Made by a program: the position numbers and the translations under genes. A stretch of DNA of 64,000 bases from Pseudomonas nabeulensis (GTDB lineage Bacteria > Pseudomonadota > Gammaproteobacteria > Pseudomonadales > Pseudomonadaceae): positions 62,001-126,000 of the forward strand of contig NZ_QUZT01000001.1 in assembly GCF_004682045.1 (NCBI RefSeq), written 5' to 3'. Shown piece by piece: positions 14,835-22,287 of this stretch; positions within the stretch are counted from its first letter, which is position 1, and every line of letters begins with the position of its first letter. The notes below the pieces were generated by a model. It did no database searches, was not told the DNA's origin, and saw only the letters and a program-made list of their open reading frames with translations.

Positions 14835-17043
14835 AGCAAGGCTCCTCGATCACCGACTGCTGCAACGCAGATGCACGCCCCCAACCCGCAGGCTTTTCGT
14901 AGGCCCAGGGCCGCACCCCGCTTTTTGCCAAAGCCGGCATGCGTCGCTTACGCCAACCCAGCCGGTGCATGATCGCCCCGACTCGCATCTGCTCGGGCTT
15001 GCCCCAGTGACCGAAGTCCAGCTTTAGCGCCTGCGTCAGGATCTCGTTGCCGGTGGCGGTTTCGCCGATCTGCGACTCTTCCATCCAGGTGAGGATTGGC
15101 CCTTCCCATTCATCCACCACAAAGCGCTCGTCTTGCGCTTCGGCGAACATCCAGGATTCATCCTTGGTCACCCACCAGATGTCGCCAGCCTCAAAGCAGA
15201 ACAATGCCTCTGCCCACAGCTGGTCGCGGATCTCCCGCAGTTGCTCCAGATCGACCTTGTTGCAGAACACCGGCCAGTAGCGGCGGTTGCCCGTGGCGTC
15301 TTTGAGGTATTCCTCTTGGTTGGTGGTGCCCACGAAAACACACTGGCGTGGCACGTCGTTTGTTCTGCGGCCGTAGCTCTCGCGGTAGGTGTCGGTGGAC
15401 GCGGAGAAAAACTGCTTGGCCTTGGTGCTCTCGGCCTTGTTGAAGCTGTCCAGCTCCCCCAGCTCGACGATCCACTTGCCGCGAATCGCCTGGAAGCTGT
15501 CCTTGTCGCCGAGGGCAAAAGGCGTGTCCATGAACCACTCGCCACCGAGGACGCCCATGGCCGTGGACTTACCGGCGCCCTGCCCGCCTTCGAGGATCAT
15601 CACCGAGTCGGCCTTGCAGCCTGGGCGCATCACCCGCGCAACAGCCGAGATTAGCCAGCGCTTGCCGACCTTGGCCGAGTACTCGCTGGCCTGTACGCCC
15701 AGCACGTCGGTGAGCCAGGTTTCAATGCGGGGCACACGGTCCCATTCCAGCTTCTCCAAGTACTCGCGCACCGGGTGGAAGGCATGGTCGTGGGCAACCA
15801 CGCTGACCGCCTCGATCACATGGGAGGCCTTGACCCGCAGGTTGTATTGCTGCGCGAGCCACTTCATCACGCGCATGTCGTCGATGTCTGCCCAGTCGCC
15901 AGCACCGCCGCCGAACGGCGCAGACCGTAGCTTGACGATCTTGGAGCTGAACACGCTGTATCCGACAACACCGGCCCAGCGCTCGTCATTGCCCAGGATC
16001 AGCTCGACGTTTTGCATGTGCGCGATCAGGGAGCCGTTTTCGGTGCGGGCCAGTTGGTCTTTCCAGCCGCCCGCTGCAGGAGGCTTGACCACCGCCAGCA
16101 CCTGGCGGCGGACGGCCTCTAATCCCTCTGCGACGTGCAGGTCGTTGAAGTCGGTCCACTTGATCTCGCGCTCGCCGGAGAACACCGGGGCAACCACCTG
16201 GCCGCCGACGATCAACGCGGCGTTGGCGGCTTTCTCTTCACCGGGGTTCCAGGGTTCGCCGTTGGGGCGCTTGGTTTTCCAGTCGTCGTCGCGGCAGATA
16301 ATCAGCGGGCAACCGGGAAAGCGCTCGCGCATGGCCTTGGAGACCGGCAGCAGGTTGCCCGCGTCGAAGGCGATGGCGACGGTAAGCGATGTCGCCATGT
16401 GCAGGCTTGCACCCGTGGCGTAACCCTCACACACCAGTACCGGCTCGCCGGGTTCAGGGTGTGGGCCGATCAGGTGGAAGGCACCTTCCTTGGACATGCC
16501 GTAGGGCCAGTAAGCCTTGTCGCGCCCGGTGTCCTCTTGCTTGGTCGGGAAAATCACCTGCAAGCCGACGATCTGGTCGCGCACGTTGCACATAGGCACT
16601 AAAAATGCGCCGGTACGGGGCGCATAGCGGACTTTGAAGCCGACGATCTGCTTTCGATCCAGGTAGGCGCTCTTGCCCTTTTCGGGCATGCGCTTGAACA
16701 GACCAGCAGCACGGTTGGCCGCTCGGCGAGCAGCGTTGGCCGCAACCTCAGCGGCCTTGCGCTTGGCGTCCTCCTGCCGAGCGCGCATGACTTCGCGTTC
16801 TTCGGGGCTCATGCGCCCGGCCTTGACCTTGATCTTTTGGGTGTCACCAGAGCGCCAGTCACCGAAGCTGCCGAAGATCAGCGTCTCGTTTTTCTCGGTG
16901 CGGTGTTCGTGGACGACGTACCAGCCGTTTTTTTCTTTGCCTTTGTCCTGAGTGGTTTTGCAGCGAGTTAGCTTGCCGAACAACAAGGGCTGATCGGGCT
17001 CAAGGCCGTAATCGGCGAACTGATTCAGTACCTCATCGAGCAT
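14827..17043 (-). CDS. Replication protein: Toprim primase-like plus VapE-type helicase
   Basis: The 738-residue protein has an N-terminal zinc/primase-like part and a basic helical linker (~80-115). A Toprim domain follows (PVLVCEGYATGASL, Glu206; acidic cluster RDDD at 251-254). A C-terminal VapE/D5-type superfamily 3-like ATPase has Walker A EGGQGAGKST at 485-494 and a Walker B-like KWIVELGELDSF about 30 residues later. It probably primes and unwinds phage DNA at replication start. The start ATG lies 11 bases inside the zinc-finger gene upstream. The nearest repeat-rich non-coding DNA, a possible origin, is just past the Q-like gene. Confidence 0.88.
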   Translation of the reverse strand: MLDEVLNQFADYGLEPDQPLLFGKLTRCKTTQDKGKEKNGWYVVHEHRTEKNETLIFGSFGDWRSGDTQKIKVKAGRMSPEEREVMRARQEDAKRKAAEVAANAARRAANRAAGLFKRMPEKGKSAYLDRKQIVGFKVRYAPRTGAFLVPMCNVRDQIVGLQVIFPTKQEDTGRDKAYWPYGMSKEGAFHLIGPHPEPGEPVLVCEGYATGASLHMATSLTVAIAFDAGNLLPVSKAMRERFPGCPLIICRDDDWKTKRPNGEPWNPGEEKAANAALIVGGQVVAPVFSGEREIKWTDFNDLHVAEGLEAVRRQVLAVVKPPAAGGWKDQLARTENGSLIAHMQNVELILGNDERWAGVVGYSVFSSKIVKLRSAPFGGGAGDWADIDDMRVMKWLAQQYNLRVKASHVIEAVSVVAHDHAFHPVREYLEKLEWDRVPRIETWLTDVLGVQASEYSAKVGKRWLISAVARVMRPGCKADSVMILEGGQGAGKSTAMGVLGGEWFMDTPFALGDKDSFQAIRGKWIVELGELDSFNKAESTKAKQFFSASTDTYRESYGRRTNDVPRQCVFVGTTNQEEYLKDATGNRRYWPVFCNKVDLEQLREIRDQLWAEALFCFEAGDIWWVTKDESWMFAEAQDERFVVDEWEGPILTWMEESQIGETATGNEILTQALKLDFGHWGKPEQMRVGAIMHRLGWRKRRMPALAKSGVRPWAYEKPAGWGRASALQQSVIEEPCFD

Positions 17044-17260
17044 GGCGGGCCTTCCTGGCTTCGTCGATGGATTGGCAAATCACACATTGGGTGCAGCCAG
17101 GAATGGCAAGGCGGCGCTCCAATGGGATTGGCGTCTCGCACCCTTCGCAGAACATGAATGAGTGCGGAGCAATGGCAGGTTTATTGGCATTACGTGCAGC
17201 AAGTGCCTGATCCAGGCGCTCTTGCACCAGGTCGTTGGCAAAGTCAGCAATATCAGCCAC
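17033..17260 (-). CDS. TraR/DksA-family C4 zinc-finger protein
   Basis: Encodes 75 residues from GTG 17260 (VADIADFANDLVQERLDQAL). It has the two CxxC pairs of the TraR/DksA zinc finger: CEGC in MFCEGCETPIP and CVIC in CTQCVICQSID. Phage TraR-like proteins enter the RNA polymerase secondary channel and change promoter use without ppGpp. GTG overlaps the CII-like gene by eight bases, and the 3' end overlaps the primase-helicase gene, so three genes are coupled. An ATG at 17533 in the same frame lies inside the CII-like gene and is rejected. Confidence 0.85.
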   Translation of the reverse strand: MADIADFANDLVQERLDQALAARNANKPAIAPHSFMFCEGCETPIPLERRLAIPGCTQCVICQSIDEARKARHAR

Positions 17261-17771
17261 GTTCCACCCCGCGAGTCGTCTGGTTGACGTAACGGGCGCG
17301 GTTGTACATACCCAACAATCCCTGAATGCCGCGAAACACCAACTGGCGGATCTCGGCCAACTCGCCGTCGTCGACCTTGCCGTCGCCAATGTGCTTGGCC
17401 CAGGTCTCAGATAAATCCGCGACTTGCCGGAAGAACTGCGCGATACCCGTGGTGAGGGTTTCGGGCATGTCATTGGTGTACGCCTCGGCCAACTCCTGCC
17501 AGATCGTGTCGCCGACAAGGCCGTGTACCGCATCGAGAATGCGGCGGTCCTTGGTCAGTTCGAGGATCTCGCCAAACTCTTGGATGTTGACGGTGTGCGA
17601 CGGGTGCGTGGGGGACAACTTGTGCTGCAGCGTAGTGGCATTTCTACCAGTGGTGGCTGCGATTGCAGCGGCACCGCCGGGATAGTCCCGTGCAGCGTGG
17701 TACAGGGCTAATTCGAGCGTCAGTACTTCCCTTTGCGCTCGATCAACACAGCTTAAAACTACTCGGCTCAT
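17253..17771 (-). CDS. CII-like phage regulatory protein (Phage_CP76 family)
   Basis: The 172-residue protein fits the CII/CP76 regulator family. Its N-terminal lambda repressor-like helix-turn-helix reads LYHAARDYPGGAAAIAATTGRNATTLQHKLSP (about residues 23-54), followed by HTVNIQEFGEILELTKD and a helical C-terminus. Such proteins act as early activators of the lysogeny promoter or as regulators of replication genes. It is second in the early leftward operon after the Cro-like gene. ATG 17771 is the only good start. Confidence 0.85.
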   Translation of the reverse strand: MSRVVLSCVDRAQREVLTLELALYHAARDYPGGAAAIAATTGRNATTLQHKLSPTHPSHTVNIQEFGEILELTKDRRILDAVHGLVGDTIWQELAEAYTNDMPETLTTGIAQFFRQVADLSETWAKHIGDGKVDDGELAEIRQLVFRGIQGLLGMYNRARYVNQTTRGVERG

Positions 17772-17939
17772 GGCATTAATCCTACTAAGTTGCCAGTGCC
17801 CCGCGACATGCAGTGGTGTTACATTTGCCGCGTGGCTTGAAAGGGCCCAAACGCCGGCCAGATCTTAGGGATCGAAACCGGCACCGTGCCGAGGCGAACA
17901 ATCCGTTGCTCACCTCTGGCGCAACAGCTGCCTAATCTG

Positions 17940-18096
17940 TGGTGGAAAAGGCAGCAACCCAAGACATCCGTGTCTTGGCAGCGCGATCAAGGGAGGTGGT
18001 TTGCATGTGGTGTGCCCTCCTACCTTTGTCGCGACCCGACAGCACTGTGGTGGTGTGTGCCGGGAGGAACTGGGCGGCCCTTGGGTCGCCTTTTTT
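17940..18096 (+). ncRNA. Candidate small RNA on the plus strand between cII-like and cro-like genes
   Basis: Two plus-strand structures flank this stretch: an 8-bp perfect stem with TCCG loop (17959-17978), and a 3' GC-rich hairpin (18073-18080 with 18083-18090, one G-T pair) followed directly by TTTTTT (18091-18096). The latter is a good intrinsic terminator pointing away from the flanking minus-strand genes, so something must be transcribed on the plus strand. A short frame at 18005 with GGGAGG upstream runs through the terminator and is probably not coding. The 5' end and promoter are not certain. Confidence 0.4.
18073..18096 (+). terminator. Plus-strand intrinsic terminator next to the cro-like stop
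   Basis: GGCGGCCC / GGGTCGCC pair across TT (one G-U pair) and are followed by T6. It ends four bases before the 3' end of the minus-strand cro-like gene. Confidence 0.65.
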
Positions 18097-18100
18097 CTAT

Positions 18101-18361
18101 CTATATTGCAGCTTTCTGCGGGGCCGATGCATGGAGCAACCAGGCAGCGTCAAACGCGTTGCCCTTCTGCTCTGCAGCGGTCGCCAAAAGTTTTGCGTAG
18201 TGGGTTTCACCGGTGTAATCGGTGCGGGGAAGGCTGGCAGCCAAGCGCCATTTATTGAGCGCCTGATAACTCCTTTCACACACCTTGGCGGCGGCACCAA
18301 TGCCGCCTACTGCTTCAAATGCGAACGCGATGGCGTTCGGAAAATCTGCGGGGTCCAACAT
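18101..18361 (-). CDS. Cro-like / YdaS-type helix-turn-helix regulator
   Basis: Encodes 86 residues from ATG 18361 (MLDPADFPNAIAFAFEAVGG). The helix-turn-helix reads GGIGAAAKVCERSYQALNKWRL (about residues 19-40), typical of Cro/YdaS proteins of Pseudomonas prophages. ATG 18361 has GGAGG five bases upstream; the ATG at 18373 overlaps that site. It is the first gene of the leftward early operon and is divergent from cI, so it should turn off cI during lytic growth. Its promoter carries a repressor operator. Confidence 0.85.
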   Translation of the reverse strand: MLDPADFPNAIAFAFEAVGGIGAAAKVCERSYQALNKWRLAASLPRTDYTGETHYAKLLATAAEQKGNAFDAAWLLHASAPQKAAI

Positions 18362-18374
18362 GGCAACCTCCATT

Positions 18375-18393
18375 TATCAACTCGCGGTTGATA
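18375..18393. promoter_or_regulatory. Repressor operator OR-a, perfect palindrome
   Basis: TATCAACTCGCGGTTGATA: perfect 7-bp arms with a 5-bp centre. It overlaps the -10 of the cro-like promoter, so occupancy would block it. Confidence 0.85.
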
Positions 18394-18418
18394 TTAACAT
18401 CAACTGACTATTGCGCAA
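18391..18418 (-). promoter_or_regulatory. Early leftward promoter for the cro-like operon
   Basis: On the minus strand: -35 TTGCGC (18418-18413), 16-bp spacer, -10 TAATAT (18396-18391). The -10 overlaps operator OR-a, and transcription would start just before the cro-like SD site. Confidence 0.6.
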
Positions 18419-18430
18419 CCCCTGTGAGAG

Positions 18431-18449
18431 TATCAACTCATGGTTGATA
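18431..18449. promoter_or_regulatory. Repressor operator OR-b overlapping the cI start codon
   Basis: TATCAACTCATGGTTGATA has the same 7-5-7 palindrome. The ATG of cI (18440) lies in its centre, so the repressor would bind its own start region, pointing to negative autoregulation. Confidence 0.85.
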
Positions 18450-19165
18450 AGAACGAGCTACGGGCAGCTTTCACGGCGCGCCTTCACGAAGCACTCGACG
18501 ATGCCGGTGTACGCACCCGGGGACGTGGGGTGGATATTCATAAGCATTTGAAGAGCGTTGGGGTGGTCAAGAGTCCGCAAGCTGTCAGCAAGTGGCTTAA
18601 TGGAGATGCCATCGCCGAAGCTGACAGTATGGTTGCCATTTGCGTGTGGCTCAAAGTCAGGCGCGAATGGTTAGAATATGGTGTCCCGCCTAAAGAGGTG
18701 CTTGGAGACAGCAACGTTCGTCAACTTACTAACGGAGGCGACAACAATGTTCTGGAAATTACAAAACGATTTGGCAAAGTCCCACTAATCTCGTGGGTAC
18801 AGGCAGGAGCATGGTGCGAGGCAAATTGTGAGCAACAGGATGGTGAGTCATGGCTATCTTGCCCGGTCCCCATCAGTGACAGTGGCTATGCTCTTCGAGT
18901 TCTTGGAGACTCGATGACGAATCCAGGCCCAGGTCGCAGCTATCCCACCGGATGTATTATTTTTGTCGATCCGGAGGCGGAAGCAAATACTGGAGACAGA
19001 GTAATTGCAAGAGTGCCGAGAACTAACGAGGCGACATTCAAAGTCTTGGTAGAAGATGCAGGGAGGCAATTTTTGAAGCCTATCAATCCGCAATATCCAA
19101 TCATTGACATTACGGAGGAGACTCATATATGCGGAAAAGTTGTTGGATCATTTATCCCAGAATAG
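18440..19165 (+). CDS. CI-type prophage repressor with LexA-like self-cleavage domain
   Basis: The 241-residue protein has an N-terminal helix-turn-helix (about residues 10-75, with SPQAVSKWLNGDAI as recognition region) and a C-terminal S24 peptidase domain. The Ala122-Gly123 cleavage site is in SWVQAGAW, Ser158 is in VLGDSMTNP and Lys201 is in EATFKVLVE; all are in place, so RecA-triggered cleavage and SOS induction are expected. It maintains lysogeny by binding the TATCAAC-N5-GTTGATA sites. There is almost no room for an SD site before the ATG, and the start lies within an operator. Confidence 0.93.
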   Translation: MVDKNELRAAFTARLHEALDDAGVRTRGRGVDIHKHLKSVGVVKSPQAVSKWLNGDAIAEADSMVAICVWLKVRREWLEYGVPPKEVLGDSNVRQLTNGGDNNVLEITKRFGKVPLISWVQAGAWCEANCEQQDGESWLSCPVPISDSGYALRVLGDSMTNPGPGRSYPTGCIIFVDPEAEANTGDRVIARVPRTNEATFKVLVEDAGRQFLKPINPQYPIIDITEETHICGKVVGSFIPE

Positions 19166-19176
19166 GCTCAATCCAA

Positions 19177-20184
19177 TTACTCAGCCTTAGACTCAAGAAA
19201 TGCGGCAGTGAAAACCGAAACATCATCAGCACTCATGCTACTTAGTTCTCTTGTCTGCCTTTCGGTTAAAGAAACACCCTCTTCAAGAATTAACACAAAA
19301 TGAATAACTGCTTCTTTATTCGTAATCTCTTTATACAATGCCCGAATACGATCCAACTGGGATGAAACTAGCTTCACCCAAGAAATGAAATTTCTCGGAG
19401 ATCTCAAATATTTGATTTCGAATATTGTGTGCCGAATCATGCGGGTAGAAATTAGCCCATCGAGTTCTACTTGCAATCCGCTTTTTGATACAAGTCGGAC
19501 ACCGCGCTCAATTGCGGATCTATATGACACTTCCAATCTGTCGAACGCTTTGTTTTCCAGATCAAATACTCGCCTCAGCCGCTCTGTAGTGCTTGAAGCT
19601 CCTGAATATCTATCACTCTCCCCGAAGGCACGTCGATGGTCACTACTTTTTAATGCAATCACCCCATCAGGCTTCTCAACTTCGACCGCGATATCTTCAT
19701 GAATTGACTCGACTTCAACCTTCTCAGAATGGGTTGCTCCAGCATCATTTTTAGCACTTTTTGCTTCTGGCCCTGTAAATTCTTCAGGGACCGAATTAGT
19801 GTCTTTCTCTCCCGCGCTATCCAACCCACTAGAGGAGACAACGTCAGCCTGCGCGACATCCGCCGCCAAATTCCCAAATTTACTTTCTCTAGACAGAGCC
19901 TCTTTCTTGTAATTAAAGTAACCATCATTCCCTCTAATTATTGCGGCAAGATTCTGTAAAAAATCCAGCTCAGTAACTGCAGTCGCAATAACAAAAATCG
20001 CAACAAAATATGTTGTAACATTATTAGAAAATAAAGCTAGCGCACAAATAAAGGCTATGGATAACAACTTTAGCAGGTGAACTCTCAAATTAAACTTTAA
20101 TGACCCCAGTCCTGCAAAGATTGCGACAATAGCTAAAACTCCTCCTAGGAGCTCCAAAAAATTAGCAGGTATTAATCTTTCCAT
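19177..20184 (-). CDS. Membrane-anchored PD-(D/E)XK nuclease-like protein, prophage accessory gene
   Basis: The 335-residue protein has three hydrophobic stretches at its N-terminus (about 8-27, 36-52 and 56-76), a charged, low-complexity linker (~85-190), a helical region (200-230) and then a likely PD-(D/E)XK core. In the core, Asp242 is in VELDGLI and Glu256-x-Lys258 is in TIFEIKYL, with Glu210 in the preceding helix. Such a layout puts a nuclease-like domain on the cytoplasmic face of the membrane. The gene is far richer in A+T than its neighbours, is convergent with cI and lies in the immunity region where lysogenic-conversion genes sit. I know no close family; exclusion of other phages is a guess from context. 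Confidence 0.75.
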   Translation of the reverse strand: MERLIPANFLELLGGVLAIVAIFAGLGSLKFNLRVHLLKLLSIAFICALALFSNNVTTYFVAIFVIATAVTELDFLQNLAAIIRGNDGYFNYKKEALSRESKFGNLAADVAQADVVSSSGLDSAGEKDTNSVPEEFTGPEAKSAKNDAGATHSEKVEVESIHEDIAVEVEKPDGVIALKSSDHRRAFGESDRYSGASSTTERLRRVFDLENKAFDRLEVSYRSAIERGVRLVSKSGLQVELDGLISTRMIRHTIFEIKYLRSPRNFISWVKLVSSQLDRIRALYKEITNKEAVIHFVLILEEGVSLTERQTRELSSMSADDVSVFTAAFLESKAE

Positions 20185-20276
20185 AATATCCGTTCTCTAT
20201 CCTATGAGGAAAATCTCCAGGATGGACGCTACTAAAATGCCATCAACATGTCCAATAACAGTTTAGCCACGCCAAA

Positions 20277-20298
20277 TATCAACCACCAGTGGTTGACA
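20277..20298. promoter_or_regulatory. Repressor-like operator OL-a upstream of the second early operon
   Basis: Arms TATCAACCAC and GTGGTTGACA form an inverted repeat with one mismatch around CA. The spacing differs from the 7-5-7 sites at cI, but the half-site TATCAAC is identical. It covers the -35 box. Confidence 0.6.
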
Positions 20299-20321
20299 TT
20301 TATAAACCACTGGTTGATATT
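20293..20321 (+). promoter_or_regulatory. Strong early promoter (PL-like) for the plus-strand early operon
   Basis: Perfect -35 TTGACA (20293-20298), 17-bp spacer and -10 GATATT (20316-20321), 36 bases before the first gene. Both boxes are overlapped by repressor-like sites. Confidence 0.7.
20301..20319. promoter_or_regulatory. Repressor-like operator OL-b
   Basis: TATAAACCACTGGTTGATA keeps the 7-5-7 layout of the cI-region operators with one base changed in the left arm. It lies over the spacer and -10 of the promoter. Confidence 0.7.
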
Positions 20322-20356
20322 TGCCTCACTCTTCCACCACAGAGCGAGGCTACACC

Positions 20357-20533
20357 ATGCACACCACAGCCACCCTGCACGTCCACCCGGCCGCTGCAAA
20401 CCCCACCCGCATCTTTGAAATCCGCCGCCTGGCACAAGACTCCGGCTGCGCCTTCATCGCGTCCAAACCCAAACCGCGACAGGGCTTCACGCCCGCCCCA
20501 TTCGATCCAAACGGCGGAGGGCAAGCGGCATGA
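20357..20533 (+). CDS. Small phage early protein, function unknown
   Basis: A 58-residue protein (MHTTATLHVHPAAANPTRIFEIRR...) that starts at ATG 20357, 36 bases after the promoter, and ends by overlapping the next gene as ATGA. No membrane segment or known domain is seen. Its first position in the early operon and coupling to the next gene support it being translated. I do not recognise it. Confidence 0.6.
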   Translation: MHTTATLHVHPAAANPTRIFEIRRLAQDSGCAFIASKPKPRQGFTPAPFDPNGGGQAA

Positions 20534-21111
20534 GCAAGTACAAACTCGACAACCGCACCCTGGCTTTGCTCAAGGCTCAGGTAAACCTGACCCAAACCTT
20601 CAACCACCTTCTGCGCGCCGAAACTCAGCGCGAGTCGCTAGCCTTTCGCCTGAACGTTGAGCGCAACAAAGTCGACACGCACTTCACCATTGAACTGGGC
20701 AGCGAGCGCCACACGCTGACCCTAACCAACACTAAGAAGATGCACCTCAAGCTTGCGGACTTCATTGAGGAGATCGTCAACGGGCCAACCAACCCAACCG
20801 ATCCATCCTCTCTGCCACACGCAGACCGCCGCTACGGCGCATTCAAGACCGAACACAAGCAGCAGGTATTCGACTTGGTGCAAACCGGCGGCGCTCTCAG
20901 TCTCGATATGGGCTTCGAGCAACCGATCAACCTGGCAATCCACCGCAACAAATCCCGCGCCGGCATCACCACCATCATGAGCATTGGTGTCAGGAAGCCA
21001 CGCACCAAGTGCTTCACGGTGTACGGCAGTGACGTGGAGATCTACTCCATGGTGGCCGAGTCCATCACCCACCTGGCTGCCGTGGCGACTCCCGCCGCGC
21101 ATGCAGCCTAG
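20530..21111 (+). CDS. Phage early protein, function unknown
   Basis: A 193-residue, soluble, basic protein (MSKYKLDNRTLALLKAQVNL). The first half alternates strands (HFTIELGSERHTLTLTNTKK) and a helix; the middle has TGGALSLDMGFEQPINLAIHRNK; the end is an alanine-rich helix. I do not recognise a family. It is in the usual position of recombination or host-takeover genes of Pseudomonas prophages, but no catalytic motif supports that. It is coupled to the small gene upstream. Confidence 0.65.
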   Translation: MSKYKLDNRTLALLKAQVNLTQTFNHLLRAETQRESLAFRLNVERNKVDTHFTIELGSERHTLTLTNTKKMHLKLADFIEEIVNGPTNPTDPSSLPHADRRYGAFKTEHKQQVFDLVQTGGALSLDMGFEQPINLAIHRNKSRAGITTIMSIGVRKPRTKCFTVYGSDVEIYSMVAESITHLAAVATPAAHAA

Positions 21112-21120
21112 GAGGTCGCG

Positions 21121-21405
21121 ATGGAACGTAGCCTGGAAAAAGCCGCAAAGTACTTCGGTCTCACCCGCCCCAAGCTGATCGCGATCATGCGTGAAAAGGG
21201 CTTGCTCAACGACAGCAACTTACCGGCCTTCCCCGTCCGTGATCGCGAGTACCTGCGGGTCAAGGACAGCAACTGGTACCACGAGAAAGCCGGCATGCAG
21301 TACAGCCAGTCAACCAAGGTCCGACAAGCCGGCATGCCCTGGCTGGCGAATCAGCTCGGCCTCGAACTGCCAGCCGTCCCGGCAGATAACCGTGACGTGG
21401 CCTAG
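21121..21405 (+). CDS. Stand-alone KilAC-domain protein (antirepressor C-terminal domain)
   Basis: This 94-residue protein is almost entirely a KilAC domain: SLEKAAKYFGLTRPKLIAIMREKGLL (a winged-helix start), NLPAFPVRDREYLRVKDSNWYHEKAGMQYSQSTKVRQAGMPWL. In phage antirepressors KilAC follows an N-terminal BRO, Rha or Ant domain. None is present here, and AGGAGG right before the ATG shows this is the natural start. It may bind DNA or the CI repressor by itself. Confidence 0.8.
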   Translation: MERSLEKAAKYFGLTRPKLIAIMREKGLLNDSNLPAFPVRDREYLRVKDSNWYHEKAGMQYSQSTKVRQAGMPWLANQLGLELPAVPADNRDVA

Positions 21406-21565
21406 GGAGTACGCCCGCCAGATCGTCGCCATGGGCACACGCGAGGAGCGCAACGCTGCGCTCCTCGAAGTGCCGGAGCATCTGCGGGAGCTGACAAAAC
21501 GCCATTGCCTGAATGCCTGGAACCATCCACAGCGGAGGAAAAAACATGAACAACGAACTGATTGA
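21392..21565 (+). CDS. Small phage protein, DUF7696-like
   Basis: A 57-residue frame from GTG 21392 (VTWPREYARQIVAMGTREERNAALLEVPEHLRELTKRHC...) overlaps the KilAC gene by 14 bases and the next gene by 20. The pattern REYARQI...TREERNAAL..VPEHLRE...AWNHP matches short proteins found next to phage replication genes that I recall as DUF7696. The start codon is uncertain, since no clear SD site is seen and ATG alternatives lie inside KilAC or too far in. Confidence 0.55.
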   Translation: MTWPREYARQIVAMGTREERNAALLEVPEHLRELTKRHCLNAWNHPQRRKKHEQRTD

Positions 21566-21917
21566 TCAACAGATCCTCGACCTTTTACGCATCCCAGCAT
21601 ATCAGCGAACCGCGGATGACATCGCTGAAGCGATCAATGGAATTACAGCAGCATCCCAATTGGAAACAGCACCGTTGTGCCCGATACAACACGAGCAGCT
21701 CAAGCTCCGGGCAATCGTGCAGCTCCTTGCTGAGGACATGCAGGCGGAAGAATACGGCGTCACGCTCGAACTATCGCCCATGGCTGACAATTGGAGAGCG
21801 CCTCTCTCCATGCTTATCAAGCTGGGCCCCGGCTCGCATTTGATTGGGTTTGGCAAGACGGCGGAAGAAGTCCTCAGAGACTTGCGTAAACCGAGCTGGG
21901 ACAAGGTATCCGCATGA
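21546..21917 (+). CDS. Phage early protein, function unknown
   Basis: A 123-residue protein from ATG 21546 (MNNELIDQQILDLLRIPAYQRTADDIAEAI), with GGAGG eight bases upstream. It is mostly helical in the first half, with a small strand-rich end (APLSMLIKLGPGSHLIGFGKTAEEVLRDL). No recognised domain. It overlaps the PrtN-like gene by four bases. Confidence 0.6.
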   Translation: MNNELIDQQILDLLRIPAYQRTADDIAEAINGITAASQLETAPLCPIQHEQLKLRAIVQLLAEDMQAEEYGVTLELSPMADNWRAPLSMLIKLGPGSHLIGFGKTAEEVLRDLRKPSWDKVSA

Positions 21918-22240
21918 AAGACCCCGGCCAAGCTCCACTCCGCCTGCAGTTGCCCCCAGACGCATCCACCGTCGAGATGCTGCACCAGCTCTTTGGCGAC
22001 GTGCTGATCCCCCTGGATAAGTTGCGGGCGCACTACTTCAAGAACCTCAATGAAAAGACGTTCACCGAGGCGATCAACAGCGGCCGGATTCAGTTGCCAG
22101 TGACCACTCTGGATCACAGCGTGAAGGCGTTGCGGTACGCCCATATCAAACACGTCGCAGCACTGATCGACATCCGCGCTTACCGAGCAGACGAAGACAT
22201 GCCGCGACCACAAAACGATTTACCCGAGCAAGACCAGTAA
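21914..22240 (+). CDS. PrtN-like pyocin activator family protein (first copy)
   Basis: The 108-residue protein has the PyocinActivator pattern: TVEMLHQLFGDVLIPLDKLRAHYFKNLNEKTFTEAINSGRIQLPVTTLDHSVKALRYAHIKHVAALIDIRA. It aligns along its length with the canonical PrtN-like gene at 26,682 but has a longer N-terminus and lacks the MNTLFLLMAQYDG opening. PrtN in P. aeruginosa activates R/F pyocin genes after SOS. This copy may be a diverged DNA-binding relative with its own target. It is coupled to the gene upstream by ATGA. Confidence 0.75.
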   Translation: MKDPGQAPLRLQLPPDASTVEMLHQLFGDVLIPLDKLRAHYFKNLNEKTFTEAINSGRIQLPVTTLDHSVKALRYAHIKHVAALIDIRAYRADEDMPRPQNDLPEQDQ

Positions 22241-22287
22241 TCCAACGGCTGCCACCACCAGCCATGCAACCACCAGGAGCACACCAC

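Noticed and set aside
18005..18391. Plus-strand reading frame after GGGAGG between cII-like and cro-like genes
   Set aside because: It runs through a strong intrinsic terminator and then antisense through the cro-like gene; its sequence has no protein-like character.
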